The translations under genes and the position numbers were made by a program. Under the pieces are notes generated by a model. The model was not told the origin of the DNA and ran no database searches. It was given only the letters and a program-made list of their open reading frames with translations. A stretch of DNA of 64,000 nucleotides from Symbiodinium natans (taxonomy: Eukaryota; Sar; Dinophyceae; Suessiales; Symbiodiniaceae). Positions 12,001-24,900 of the stretch are shown here, one piece after another (position 1 is the first letter of the stretch; every line of letters starts with the position of its first letter). The stretch spans positions 1,403,085-1,467,084 of the forward strand of contig CAJNDS010000224.1 of the NCBI GenBank assembly GCA_905221605.1. Direction: 5' to 3'.

Positions 12001-15000
12001 GCCCGTCCGCGGCACTGCCCTCTGGCTTGTTTGCGAGTTTAGGGTTCAAGGTTTGGGGTTTAGGATTTAGGGTTTGGGGTTTAGGGTTTAGGGTTTAGGG
12101 TACCCTAAACCCCAAACCCTAAACCCTAAGCCCTAAACCCTAAACCCGAGGACCCTCAGCCCGGCCAACTCCCAAGCCTTGGCAAGGACCACCATCCAGG
12201 GAGGTGGCAGCTGCCCAGCTGAATTGGTTGTTAAGGTCTTAGGGGGTTTAGGGTTTAGGGTTTAGGGGTTTGGGGTTTAGGGTTTAGGGTTAGGGGTTTA
12301 GAGTTCAGAGTTTAGGGTTGCGGGTTCAGGGCCTTAGGGATTAGGGCCTTAGGGTTTAGGGCCTTAGGGGTTTATTGGGAGCTTTAATAATTCCTAAGAA
12401 ACCGCAAAAAACATAGTTTTTGCTAGGGTTCCAAGTTCAGTATGGGAAGCCCTGCTATAGGCAGCCGCGTGCATCCTGACCGCAGCAAGACCATCTTGGA
12501 GGCTTTCAGGGAATCCCTGAGAGGAACGAGCGTGGAGCCGCTTGGACGGAAGGGGTTTTGGGGTTTAGGGTTTAGGGGTTTTAGGGTTTAGAGGTTTAGG
12601 GGTTTAGGGGTTGAAGGGTTTAGGGTTGAGGGTTTAGAGGTTTAGGGTGTAGGGTTTAGGGTTGAGGCCCTATCCGAAAACCCTTGCAGGGTTTTTTGGT
12701 TTGGGGTTCAAGTCCTTCTTTCCGACGAGGTCTGAAGGCCGAACCCGTAAGCCCGGAGAAAGCAGTTTCGCCCTTGCCCATCTTTTTTTGGGGGCTTGGA
12801 CCTGGGCCTTCGACCTGCATGGAGGTTCATGGTACTTCGTAATCTGTACTTCTAACCCAATTACAACCCTCTTAGGGCACTTAAGGGGCTTATATGTGGG
12901 GGATAACTGCACTTAGAACTGGGTTACTAAGTACCCTGAACCTCCAGTAGCCCTAAACCCTAAATCCTGAACCCTGAACCCTGAACCCTAAACCACTTAG
13001 AATTGGGCTACTAAGTACCCTGAACCTCCAGGTATGCCCTCAACTTCCGCCAGGCTGGTCCACGAGAGTGGCTGCTTCCTCGGCGAGCGACCCACAAAGA
13101 AGCCAGGTTTTAATGGTGCCCCTTTTGTGTTTCTTGGGGGGTTCAGAATCTCACCCTATGCCCTAAAATGGGTTTAGGGTTTAGGGTTTAGGGTTTAGGG
13201 TTTAGGGGTTTTTTTTAGCAGACAGGAGCCTGTTCCTAACCTTGAAAGTATGACGGAGACCAGGGCCCCCTGTTTCTAAGAGCCGACAACCCCCGACCCA
13301 ATGGAAAGAGACTGGAGCTCCCGTTTCCAATGCCCTAAACCCTAAATCCTAAACTCGACAGCTCTAAACCCTAAACCCTAAACCCTATACCCTAAACCCT
13401 AAACCCTAAACCCTAAACCCTAAACCCTAAACCCTAAACCCTAAACCCTAAACCCTAAACCCTAAACCCTCAGCCTTCCTTGGGATTGTTGGTTGCCGGT
13501 ACCCTGGAAACCTAGGAATCCGGAGCTGGAAGGCCTGAAAAGGCAGCTGGGCTTGGGTTTAAGGGCTCTGGGGTTCAGGGTTTCGGGTTTAGGATTTAGG
13601 GTTGAGGGTTTAAGGTTCAGGGTTTAGGGATTAAGGTTTAGGGTTGGGATGTTCCCCCTTCCACTAACAGTCCTTGATAGGGATTCTAGTACCCCCTACT
13701 ACAATCCCAGTTAAGGACTGTTTGTATAAGGGTGAACATCCCAAGCTTGGGGTTGAGGGTTTAGGGTTTAGGGTTTAGGGTTTAGGGTTTAGGGTTTAGG
13801 GTTTAGGGTTTAGGGTTTAGGGTTTAGGGTGAGCAGGGTGGCAGGGCTCTTGCCTCTGACTGCAGGTCGAGTCGAGCCATCCCTTCGGCTCCACATACGT
13901 AGCTGTTGGCTCATATCTTGAGGCCCTCATATTGTGCCCTTAAACACAGCTAAACCCTGAACCCTGAACCCTAAACCCTGAACCCTAAACCCTAAACCCT
14001 AAACCCTAAACCCTAAACCCTAAACCCTAAACCCTAAACCCTAAACCCTAAACCCTAAACCCTAAACCCTAACCCTAAGCCCTTGAAGCCCTAAACGATA
14101 CAGCGTTCTTGAGCTCTCAGGGTATGGGTATCTGCAGAGTTCCCATATCTCTCCCAGGCTGTTGGAGCACTTATTCGCTGTCCAACCCGTTGGGGTCAGG
14201 GTTCCGCTGTCCACCTGATGCTGAAAAGCCAGGACTTGCTTGGATTCCATGTAAGGACTGTAAAGCCATACGCTTCTCGGGTCATAAGGTCAGAAAAATG
14301 TTTGGGGTGGTGGAAACCATTGACCTCCTCCTCCCCGTCACTGCCATGTAAGCCTGGTAAAGCCAACTCCCCAACACCTGAACGCTTGTCACACAAAGTA
14401 GAGCGGACAGAGAACTCCGAATATAAAGCAACAGCCTAAACCCTAAACCCTAAACCTTAATTACTAAACTGGCCCTAAACCCTAAACCGTAAACCCTAAA
14501 CCCTAAACCCTAAGCCCTACCAGCCTCAAGTCCTCCAGGATCCGCAGCCCCAATCTCCAGTCAATCAGAAGGCTCGACTTAAGCCTATGTACCCTAGCAT
14601 CTCCAAGCCTTCCACTCTCTGAATTAGAGCCCTATTTGCCCTAAACCCCGTTAGTAACATGGTTTGGGGTTTAGGGTTTAGGGTTTAGGACTAAACCCTT
14701 TAACCCAAGAAAAAGAGCCAACAAAATGCGTCTTTTCGACCTTGGCCGCTGGAGGATGGGCGCCTGCGACGCCCAGGGCCAGCCGGTGCCGCACCACTAC
14801 GAGGCCCTGGGAGGTTGGGTTTGCTTCGGGTTTAGGATTTGAGGTTTAGGGTTTAGGGTTTGGGGTTTGGTGTTTGGAGTTTGGGTTTAGGCTGGCTTGG
14901 GGTTTTAGGGTTAGGGCAGTTTCCTTACATAGATCCCTTGCTTTAAAGCCTTCAAGGAAGCAACCGTGGGGTGCCCAGAGTCTCGACTTCGAACCGGAAC

Positions 15001-15135
15001 AATAAGTGACGGCTCAGGGCCTATAGGCGGCCACAGGCGGATTGCATACTTGGAAGCCCTTTTGACAGAGTAAGTCAACTTAGAAACCCGTGCAACCTCT
15101 TGAGCATCACACGAAGCCTAGACCCGACTCCGCAC

Positions 15136-15169
<34 letters not shown>

Positions 15170-18100
15170 TGAGGAAGCAGGATATGCAGGATTTAGGTCT
15201 TACCATTTGTTGTTTTCAGCAGAGTAGCTTGTGTAGCCTTATACAAGGCGTACCTAAATTACAGTATGTGGGCTGCTCTATGGGCTTACAGCGGTTTTTT
15301 TTGCACCTTAGAGTCTCCAATATACCTTTTAAACGGATGGAGGAACGACAACTAAGGTGCATTTACTTTTGCAAGGGTCTGTATGTTATGTAGTTAGTTT
15401 CGGGACCTAAATCATAGTCGTAAGCCTCAACTCATCCTCCCTCCTGTGCTGCAAGGTTTGGGGTTGGGTGCCCTTCGCCCTGAACCCCTAAGCCCTGAAC
15501 CTTCTCTGCAGAGCCCACGCCTGACATCCTGCTTCCGGGATGGAGTAAAGTACATCTCCTTTCTAAAGGGTACATGGCTTAGTCTACTGGGAGGTTCAGG
15601 GTACTTGTCATAACCCACTGAAGCACCCTAGGGTCATAAGCACAATAACTCTTGGGTGAAAAAGTTACCATGAACCTCAACATGGGTAGGGCTCAGGCCA
15701 AATTCTTGGATTTCGTCCTGCGGATTGCGGCGAGCTGTTCGCAGAAGGCACGGGGCCCGGAGCTCTAGCCAACGACTCACTTTGTCAGGCCACGCCAGGT
15801 GCCCCTTTTGACATGTTGCATTTCCCAGATTGAGTTTAAGTGCATCGTACATGAGCTGCAACACCCTGAAGCCTTGAAAGGCCTACTAGGAGCCTTCTAC
15901 AGCTCTACAAACGTTTCGGCTTCGGAAGCCCAAAACCCTCAACCCACAAACCCCAAACCCGAAACCCGTAAACCTCAACAAAATGGTGTGCTTCCCTTCT
16001 TTCAGGGGTATATCAGCTGCTGCAGCGACGACTCACGGAACTCTAGGTGGTATACTCCCCGAGTATCTCAGGGGAGCTACATGGGCCCTTCTATGTCGTC
16101 GCCCCTTGCCTCCTTTAAAGGGTTCCGGTGTATGGGCCCCTAATTTGTACAGGGATACATAAGGGATCCCCTTCTAAGGGCCCAGTAGCAAGGGACCATG
16201 CAACTACTCCAGGAAAGAGTATCGCAGGGTCGCATCGGTATTCGTAGGTTTCGTCCTGGCTCGCGACCTCAGTGGCCGATGCTCGCGCCTTCCCTTCAGG
16301 GTTTGGGGTTTAGGGTTTAGGGTTTAGGGTTTAGGGTTTAGGGTTTAGGGTTTAGGGTTTAGGGTATTAGGGCCAAGCCTCAATCAAAATCCTGGAAGCG
16401 GGCTTGCCAGCCCCAGCCTTTACCCTTAGGCGAAAGGAGGGACGCCCCGGGATGAATGAGCGTGCTGAGAGCTCCTGAGCTCGGGGCTCCTTCATTCTTT
16501 AAACCCTAATCCCCAAACCCCCAACCCCAAACCCCAAACCCTAAACCCTAAACCCTAAACCCTAAACCCTAAACCCTAAACCCCAAACCCTAAACCCTAA
16601 ACCCTACATGGCCGGAGGAGCTTTTCCGGCGCTGCGCCATGCCCTGCCTTCGTCCCCTGGGCCTGCGCCACACGAACCCGAACGAGGCTGCTCCAACAAA
16701 CCTACCTAGAATTACCCTCAGCCCTAGCCCGAGAACTACCCTAAACCCTACACCCTAATTAAGCCTAGGCTCATTTTCATGTGGGAGGGAGGGGGGGTGA
16801 CGAAGGGGGGCCATCGTTTCTAAACGGAGAGGAACGTTTTTTTCTCGGAAGCTCTCGTAGGGATACGTTAAATGGTGTTGGCGAGCGAAGGTACTGCTTC
16901 CTTTTTTTGCCCCTCACAGGGCCTGGTGGGATGTAAACGGCTACTATTTGCTGAATTAAGAACCCCACAAAAATGAAGAATGATCATCCCTATAGTGACT
17001 TTATCAGCATGATTTTTAGTGGGCGGTTCTTAAGCAAATAGTAGTAACAGTTATAAGGGTCATACTTCTAGGTGGGGGGGGGGGCAACAGAACGAGGCCG
17101 TCTCGACCTCCCCCTGGTGCCCTAAACCCTAAACCCTAAACCCTAAACCCTAAACCCTAAACCCTAAACCCTAAACCCTAAACCCTAAACCCTAAACCCT
17201 AAACCCTAAACCCTAAACCCTAAACCCTAAACCCTAAACCCTAAACCCTATCCTAAACTCTAAACCCTAAACCCTAAACCCTAAACTCCTTCAGATCTCA
17301 GGGCAGTTCGTGGCTTCGGGACAAGCAATCTTGAACCCACAGCCCAACATCCTTGAACCACTCAGGGATGGGTCTAGGGTGTAGAGTTTAGGGTTTAGTA
17401 TTTAGGGTTTGGGGTTTAGGGTTTAGGGCTAGGGTTTAGGGTCGTTTGTCTTTAGGGTTCGGGGGTTAAGGGGTGGAGGCAGGTGACGGGCTCCTTCTAC
17501 GGAGCCTCGATCTTGGAACCCAACCTCAAGCCCCTGGTGCCCTTTGCGGGCAACTTGGAGCCGCCCTTGGTGATTAGGGTTTAGGGTTTAGGGTTTAGGG
17601 TTCGATCATCACGTGACGGTCGCACACAGGACATCTTGGAATGCTGCGCTCGGCATCCTCAGAAGGGGATTACCCTCCCTATAAAGTCTTTGGGAAAGAC
17701 AGCTCGGAGACTTTCTCTAGACAAAGCCTTGGATGGCGTTGCAACGAAATCGAAGGCGCAAAGCATCGTCATTTTGGCTTCGGCCGGCATGGGGTCTACA
17801 CTAGATACACTGCGGCCCTGTTTTGCAACTTGAGGAAAACGCAAAGGAAGGCCTCGCCCGGCTAGGGTTGGAGTTTATTTATTTACGTACCCTGAACCCT
17901 AAACCCTATACCCTAAACAGGGTTTAGGGGTGAGGGCCGGTTAAGGGTTATCCTCAAGGGACGGGTATTTAGGGGCTACGTAGCTCAACAGGGGCTACAT
18001 AACGTATATATCTATGTTATATATATAAAAGGGCTAAGGGGGCCTTCTAGGGGTCCCTCCTCAGACCCCTTTAATATCCGAAGCCCCATGCCCTTGGCTA

Positions 18101-20680
18101 AACCCTAAAAACCCTAAAAACCCTAAACCCTAAATCCTAAACCCTAAACCCGCCTGTTTGTGAGTTCAACCTGGTGGGCATGGAGTTCAGCAACCCCGCT
18201 GGTGAGGGTTCGCCTCAGAAGAGACTGGCACCTGGGTCGCGTGGGTTCTGGAGTTCAGGTTTGACTTGTTGAGGGTTTAGGGTTGAGGGTTTAGGGTTTA
18301 GGCTTTAGGGTTTAGGCTTTAGGGTTTAGGGTTTAGGGTAATTCTAGGTTGGAAGAACCCCCCACCCCCCAAGAGGCCGTCAGCAAACTTAAACTGTCCC
18401 TCACTCATCACCTTAGACCCTAAACCCTAAACCCTAAACCCTAAACCCTAAACCCTAAACCCTAAACAGGTATATCAACCCATGCACCTGCAAGCGCTTT
18501 GTCATAGTTGGCCACCTTTCTTACGTTTTTAGGGGTACTTAAACCCAGTAAGGAATATGAATATTCTCCCAACAATAGAGGGTTTTTAAAAACCCTCTTT
18601 TAAGGGTACTTAAAACCCAGTAAGGAATATGAATATTCTCCCCACAACGAACTAGAGCAGGGTGCATGGTTTCGAGTTTACAAGTGTAGGCCTCATCGCG
18701 TTCAGGTATCAGATTCAGGGGTCTTCGGGTGGAGACCCTAAACCCTAAACCCTAAACCCTAAACCCTAAACCCTAAACCCTAAACCCCAAGCTCTTCAGG
18801 TTTTGAGCCCTGTAGGTTTCTTTCGCCGGCCCTCTCGGCATTGCTTTCGTGATGCCGGTCGTTCGTCCCAGCTCCAGTAAGAAGCTCACCTGTGTGCCTA
18901 AACCCAAAGTAGCTAAACCGCACAAGCTAAACCGCAAACCCAAAGTCCTAAACCCTCAACCCTAAACCCTAAGCCCTAAACCCTAAACCCGCAGACCCTA
19001 AACCCTCAACCCTCAAACCCTCAACCCTCAAACCCTCAACCCTCAAACCCTCAACCCTGAACCCTGACCCTCAGACCCTAAACCCTCAAACCCTCAAACC
19101 CTCAAACCCTCAAACCCTCAAACCCTCAAACCCTCAAACCCTCAAACCCTCAAACCCTCAAACCCTCAAACCCTCAAACCCTCAAACCCTAAACCCTAAA
19201 CCCTCAAACCTAAAACCCGCAAGCCTCAATCCCAGAGCTTCAGCACAGTGGGCTAAGGTGTCTTGGGCGAAGGGCTTCGGCCTCGGTGCAGCTGCCGAAG
19301 CCTCGGAGCTTGGGTTTGGGTGGTTTAGGGTTTAGGGTTTAGGGTTTGGGGTTTAGGGTTTAGGGTTTGGGGTTTAGGGTTTGGGGTTTAGGGTTTCGGG
19401 TTCGGGGTTTTGAGTTTTGGGTTTTGTGGTTTCGGATTCAGGGCGAGTGCCGAGGTTTACCCAAGCGTTCCATGTACACACATCCTGTGACCCAAAAGCG
19501 CTGTATAGCAATTGCATGGGTCCAAAAGTACTCCGTATCTGCGCATCTGATGAGGGTGTTTGCTGCAAAGAGACGTGTGTGAACATGAAATCAGCGGCTG
19601 CTTGAGGTAAAACTACTAAGCCCTAAACCCTAAACCTGCCCTATCCCTAAACCCTAAACCCTAAACCCTAAACCCTAAACCCTAAAGTTTCATCCCTAAG
19701 CCCGAGGCTGGCGTGGTGGCGGCACTGTGTGCTGCCGCCGCCGGTGCGTCTGCCCCTGCCCTGGCTGCCGCGGTCAGGGCCTTAGGGTTCACCCTAAGGA
19801 TCCACGTGCATATATGGGTTTAGGGTTTAGGGTTTAGGGTTTAGGGTCTAGGGTTAGGGTTTAGGGTTTAGGGTTTAGGGTTTAGGGTTTAGGGTTTAGG
19901 GTTTAGGCCTGAAAGGTTCCTGTGTAGTAGCTCTAGGGCTCCAGTATACTATATAGGTACATGGAAGCTTGGCCGAGTCGGCTTACACCAAGGCTCTGAA
20001 CGTAAACTCAGCCTTCCGCGTACCTCAACAGTCAACCACAGTTCTACATGCCCTTTGGGGCAGGTCTTCATGCACGGTTTAGGGTGCTGCCTCGGTGTGC
20101 AACCCTCTGAGGCAGCATGGCGCGGGAGACCCCTGAACAGATGTTGGTAAAGGCTAGGGTGCACCACCCTCATGAACTCGAAGCCCAAACGCCCTAAGGG
20201 TTGCACATGTCCCCTTCAAAATCCCGAAAAAAAACCCAACGTAGGGTTTTGGGATTAGGTGGGGTCCTTAAAGGGTTGAGAGGTTTAGGGGCTCATTGGG
20301 GTTAGTAGCCCGCGTTTAGGGTCTAGGGTTTAAAAAGTTGGGCTTGGTGGTTAGGGTTGAGGGTTTAGGGTTTAGGGTTTAGGGTTTAGGGTTTAGGGTT
20401 TAGGGTTTAGGGTTTAGGGTTTAGGGCTAGGGTTTAGGGTTTAGGGTTGAGGGTCTAGGGCTTTTGCAGAGGTGGCTGGCGGAAGCGCCGTGGGCCTGGT
20501 GGGCGCGGAGGCCTCGCTTCAGCGAGCCAAACAGGCCCGTCTGTCCCTAAGGATCCATGTGAATACATAGCAGGGTTTAGGGTTTCGGGTTTTGGGTTTA
20601 GGGTTACGGATCCATGTGATTCCATAGTATATGCTTGGGCCTTCAACGGCGTTCCTATAGAGTAGCTTTATATACTATAC

Positions 20681-20759
<79 letters not shown>

Positions 20760-20789
20760 CTACGACGACTACTACGACGACTACTTCTT

Positions 20790-20880
<91 letters not shown>

Positions 20881-20920
20881 GACTACTACGACTACTACGA
20901 CTACTACGACTACTACGACG

Positions 20921-21003
<83 letters not shown>

Positions 21004-21920
21004 CACTACTACCACTACCACTACCACTACCACTACCACTACTACTACGACGACTACTACGACTACTACTAATAATAAGCTAGTTTAGGTACATGGATCC
21101 TCAGGGTGTGGGGTTCTGCGTTTTCGCTTCTGGGTTCCCTTGAAACCCTTAATTATATTTGCTCAAAAATAGCCGCATGATGATCCGGCTGCCCTAAACC
21201 CTATTTTCTTCAACCCTCGGGTTTAGGGTTTAGGCTACCCTAAACCCTAAACCCTAGAGGCCCCTGTTCTTCAGGCTCAGGCGCACGAGGAGCAGTCACT
21301 GGAGCGCGCTGTGGCTTTGAGTGGCGAGTCTGACGCCACCGTGCTGGTGCTGGGTATCTTGCGAAGAGAAGGGTTCGGGGTTTAGGGTTCCTTTTGTGGG
21401 TTTCTGTTTTTTGGATTTATAGGGTGTATAGAGGTTTCGGGTTTTAGGGTTTAGGGTTTATGAGGTTTATGGGGTTTATAGGGTTTAGGGTTCATGGGGT
21501 TTATAGGGTTTTGAGTAGTTCTAGGGTTTACAGGTTTGTAGGGTTCAGGGTACAGGGGCTCAGGGTTTGTAGAGCACCAGGGGTATGAAAGTTACCCCAA
21601 ACCCTAAACTTCCTAAACCCAAGAAGCCCCTTTCGCCTCTATCGCAGGATTGGCCCGCCAAATCCCGAAGCCCAAAACCCTCAAACACGTAGGGTGAGCC
21701 TTGGTTCTTCCTGGGTTTAAGGGTTCAAGTTTTGAGAAGGCCCCCCAAGCCAAAACCCCAAACCCTTGACCCTATACTGTACCCCAAACCCCAAGCAAAA
21801 CTCCAAACCCGAACCACAAACCCTAAACCCCAAACCCTAAACCCCAAACTCCAAACCCTAAACCCAAACCCCAAACCCTAAACCCAAACTCTAAACAGGT
21901 TGAGGAGCTAAGGGTAGCCA

Positions 21921-21951
<31 letters not shown>

Positions 21952-24900
21952 TGGCGGGGGTTTCCGAAAGTGAGGTTCAGGGTTTTGGGTTTAGAGGGGT
22001 AAGGGATTTAAGGTTCAGCGTTTATGTTCCTTAATTGAGGGGGTATTGGGCTCCCTGGGCGTTCCCCCTAAACACTTATCGAACCCTAAACCCTCACCCG
22101 CCCAGGCACAGACGGTTTCTGGGAGTGCGAGGGTGTCGACCAACCACACATGCGCCTTCCTGGGCGCCAGGACGGGCAGAGATATTGGTTTCGGGCCCCT
22201 CGGAACCTTGAACGCCATGCCACAAAAGCCGCGAGGCCTGAAATCCCCATACACTGATGCACGAGGTACATGTTTGGGGTTCAGGGTTTAGGGGTTTGGG
22301 TTTTGGGTTCAGGCAGCTTATCCCGGTCCAAGCTACCTCTTGCACCCTCTCTTGGTTGGGGTTTGGGCTTTCGGTGCTTAGGGTATTCGGAGGGTTCAAG
22401 GGTCCTTGGTTTGTATACAGGGGTAATAACACCGGCGTTGAATATGGGGGTTTACGAAAATCAGGGACCCCTATCATTGACCCCCAAAAAGTAGAATCCC
22501 CTTATAACAAGGACCCAATAAGGTACCCCTAATATCGTAACCCCCATATGCCTGAACAGTACCCCTTATATCGTAAACCCCCATATGCCCTGAACACAAG
22601 GAGGAGGTACCGATATTTAAGGTACATGTCCCTATACTTAAGGTACATGTCCCGTTTTTCGCGGCATGTTTGGGTCACACTCTGGTCTAGGTCAGGTTTC
22701 GGAATAGGACTTGGGCTGACCCCAAACTCGATAAGCTCTACCTTTTCAACCCTCCACCCTAAACCCTAAACCCTAAACCCTAAACCCTAAACCCTAAACC
22801 CTAAACCCTAAACCCTAAACCCTAAACCCTAAACGCTTCGTGCAACTCCCTGGGCAAGGACGAGCTCCTCCTGCGCTGTGCTTCCGCCGCAGAAGCTGCT
22901 GGGAAGCCGCTGATCTTGGTGCTCAACGTGGGAAGCCCCAAGGTCCCACCTGACGGTCCATAGGGTCTAGGGGTTAGGGTTTAGGGTTTGGGGTTTAGGG
23001 TTTAGGGTTTAGGGTTTGGGGTTTAGGGTTTAGGGTTTAGGGTTTAGGGTTTAGGGTTCGGGTTGAGGAATTGGAGTTCAGGGTTGGGGTTGTGCCCTTC
23101 CTAGATGGTTCGTTGGGGACTGTAGTATTTGGGTATGCTAGGGGTGCGCTCTAGATTACTGGCGCGTGCTTGCGTGCGTGCGAGCGTGCGGGCGTTTGTG
23201 GGTGGGTGGGTGGGTGGATGGATGGGTGGGTGCTGTGTGGGTATGTGTGGGTGGGTGGGTGGGTGGGTGGGTAGGTGTGTGGGTAGGTGTGTGTGAGGGT
23301 AAAAAAAGGGCCTCAAGTTTAGGCGACATCTCGCGGCTTCGGGTTAACTGGCCCGGTCCCCGGTTTAGAGTTTTGTAGGTCCCTGCCTGAAGAGCCCTGG
23401 GTAGTGTTGAGTGAGAAGTAAGAGGACACTCAAGCAAGGCTGAACCATTTACATCCACTTGAAACTATAAATGCCCATGAACCCAGAAGCAGAGGGCTTT
23501 GAAGCTTTCAAGCTCTGCCTAGAGTTTCCTGTACACCCTTACGAAAGGGAAACTTACCGCAATTATTGGCGTTTTAACGGGTACGTAGGTGACTTTAGTC
23601 CAGAACGTTAGAACCTGGCAGGAGCTTCCCCATCTTGCCTCTGTTCCGGCGGTGCTTCTGTCGGCGTCTGAGACATGCCAAAGCCCATCTCTTTGGTTCA
23701 CCAAGGTTAAATTTTGGGTTTATGATCTTTTACATGCTTTGCGCGAAACTCTTTTCGGCGTTTCTGCGCCTTGGGTAGCGGTTGGGAGTCGCTCGGTTCG
23801 GGGTTTAGGGTGCTTCCTATCACACTTTGCATCACCTCGTGCCTGCGTGGCACCTCCTCCTGCCATGTTCTCAAAGGCGCTGTACCACAGCTGCAGATTG
23901 ATAGGGGGTATTTGGAGGTTCATCAGCAGGCTCACAGGGTTATAAGTAGGGCCACAAGCAGGGTTATCTATGGTGATAACCGTGTTTCGGGTACTTCTAG
24001 GCCTACGTGTGAACCTCAAGTATAGGGGGTTTAGCCGGTGAAGGGGGTAGCTGTAGCTACATGGTCCCTTAATGTGGTCCCTCACCGCCTCTCAAGGGTT
24101 CTGAAGTATGGGCCCTTGAGCTTTATAGGGTACATGAGTGGCATGTGAGATCCCCCCCCCCCTTTTAAGGGCCCATATTCAGGAGACCATGTAGCGACCC
24201 TTAGAGTTTAGCCGGGGCACGAGCCTAACTCTAAACCTCAAACCCTAAACCCTAAACCCTAAACCCTAAACCCTAAGCCCTAAACCCTAAACCCTAAACC
24301 CTGAACCCTAAACCCTAAACCCTGAACCCTAAGCTGCAGGTCCTACTACGGGGGCGAGCAGACAGCCCAAGCTGTGGTCGCTGCGCTACTGGGGGTGTTT
24401 GGGCTGCATTGGCCACTGTAAAATTCCACGTGCACATGTAGGGTTTAGGGTTTAGGGTTTCGGGTTCAGGGTTTAGGGTTTCGGGTTTAGGTCTCAGGAT
24501 ACTCTACGCCATTTGTTTGGCTCAAATTGGGTTTAGGGTTTCAGTCTTATTTATGGCCAGTCTCTTGCAACACGAGCCCGTACTTTTCGGGTACAAGGGA
24601 CTTCAACTTGTATAGCGAAGGGACCCCTAATTTTGTCCCCTAATAGTAGGCTTCCTTTGCAAAAAGGACCCCAATAAGGTACCCCTACCAGCGGAAACCC
24701 CCATACCGTGGTAACCCTAAATCCAAAACCCCAACATGGTTGCTTTAGCTTGTATAGAGAATACCATATCGGGTGCCAGGGGGTTTAGGGTTTAGGGTTT
24801 AGGGTTTAGGGTTTAGGGTTTAGGGGCCTGCGAAGAAGAGCTCGGGTGCCGAACTTGTGTCTGATAACTTGGGATGTTCCCTAGATTTTTAGAAAGCTCG

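Noticed and set aside
13469-13560. Possible GH3 exon reading LVAGTLE and ESGAGRPE
   Set aside because: Tempting match to the 'V.G...E.EG.DR' loop, but it holds an in-frame stop and the true loop exon is at 22106-22170.
14062-14439. Overlapping open frames on both strands
   Set aside because: No coding bias, splice context or recognisable peptide; probably intron sequence.
20668-21039. Open frame of poly-Val/Leu on the - strand
   Set aside because: Translation of the AGT/ACT trinucleotide repeat; no coding signal.
23101-23458. His/Pro/Thr-rich - strand frames and the Trp/Gly-rich + frame
   Set aside because: Translation of a short GGGT-type repeat; no splice context or family resemblance.
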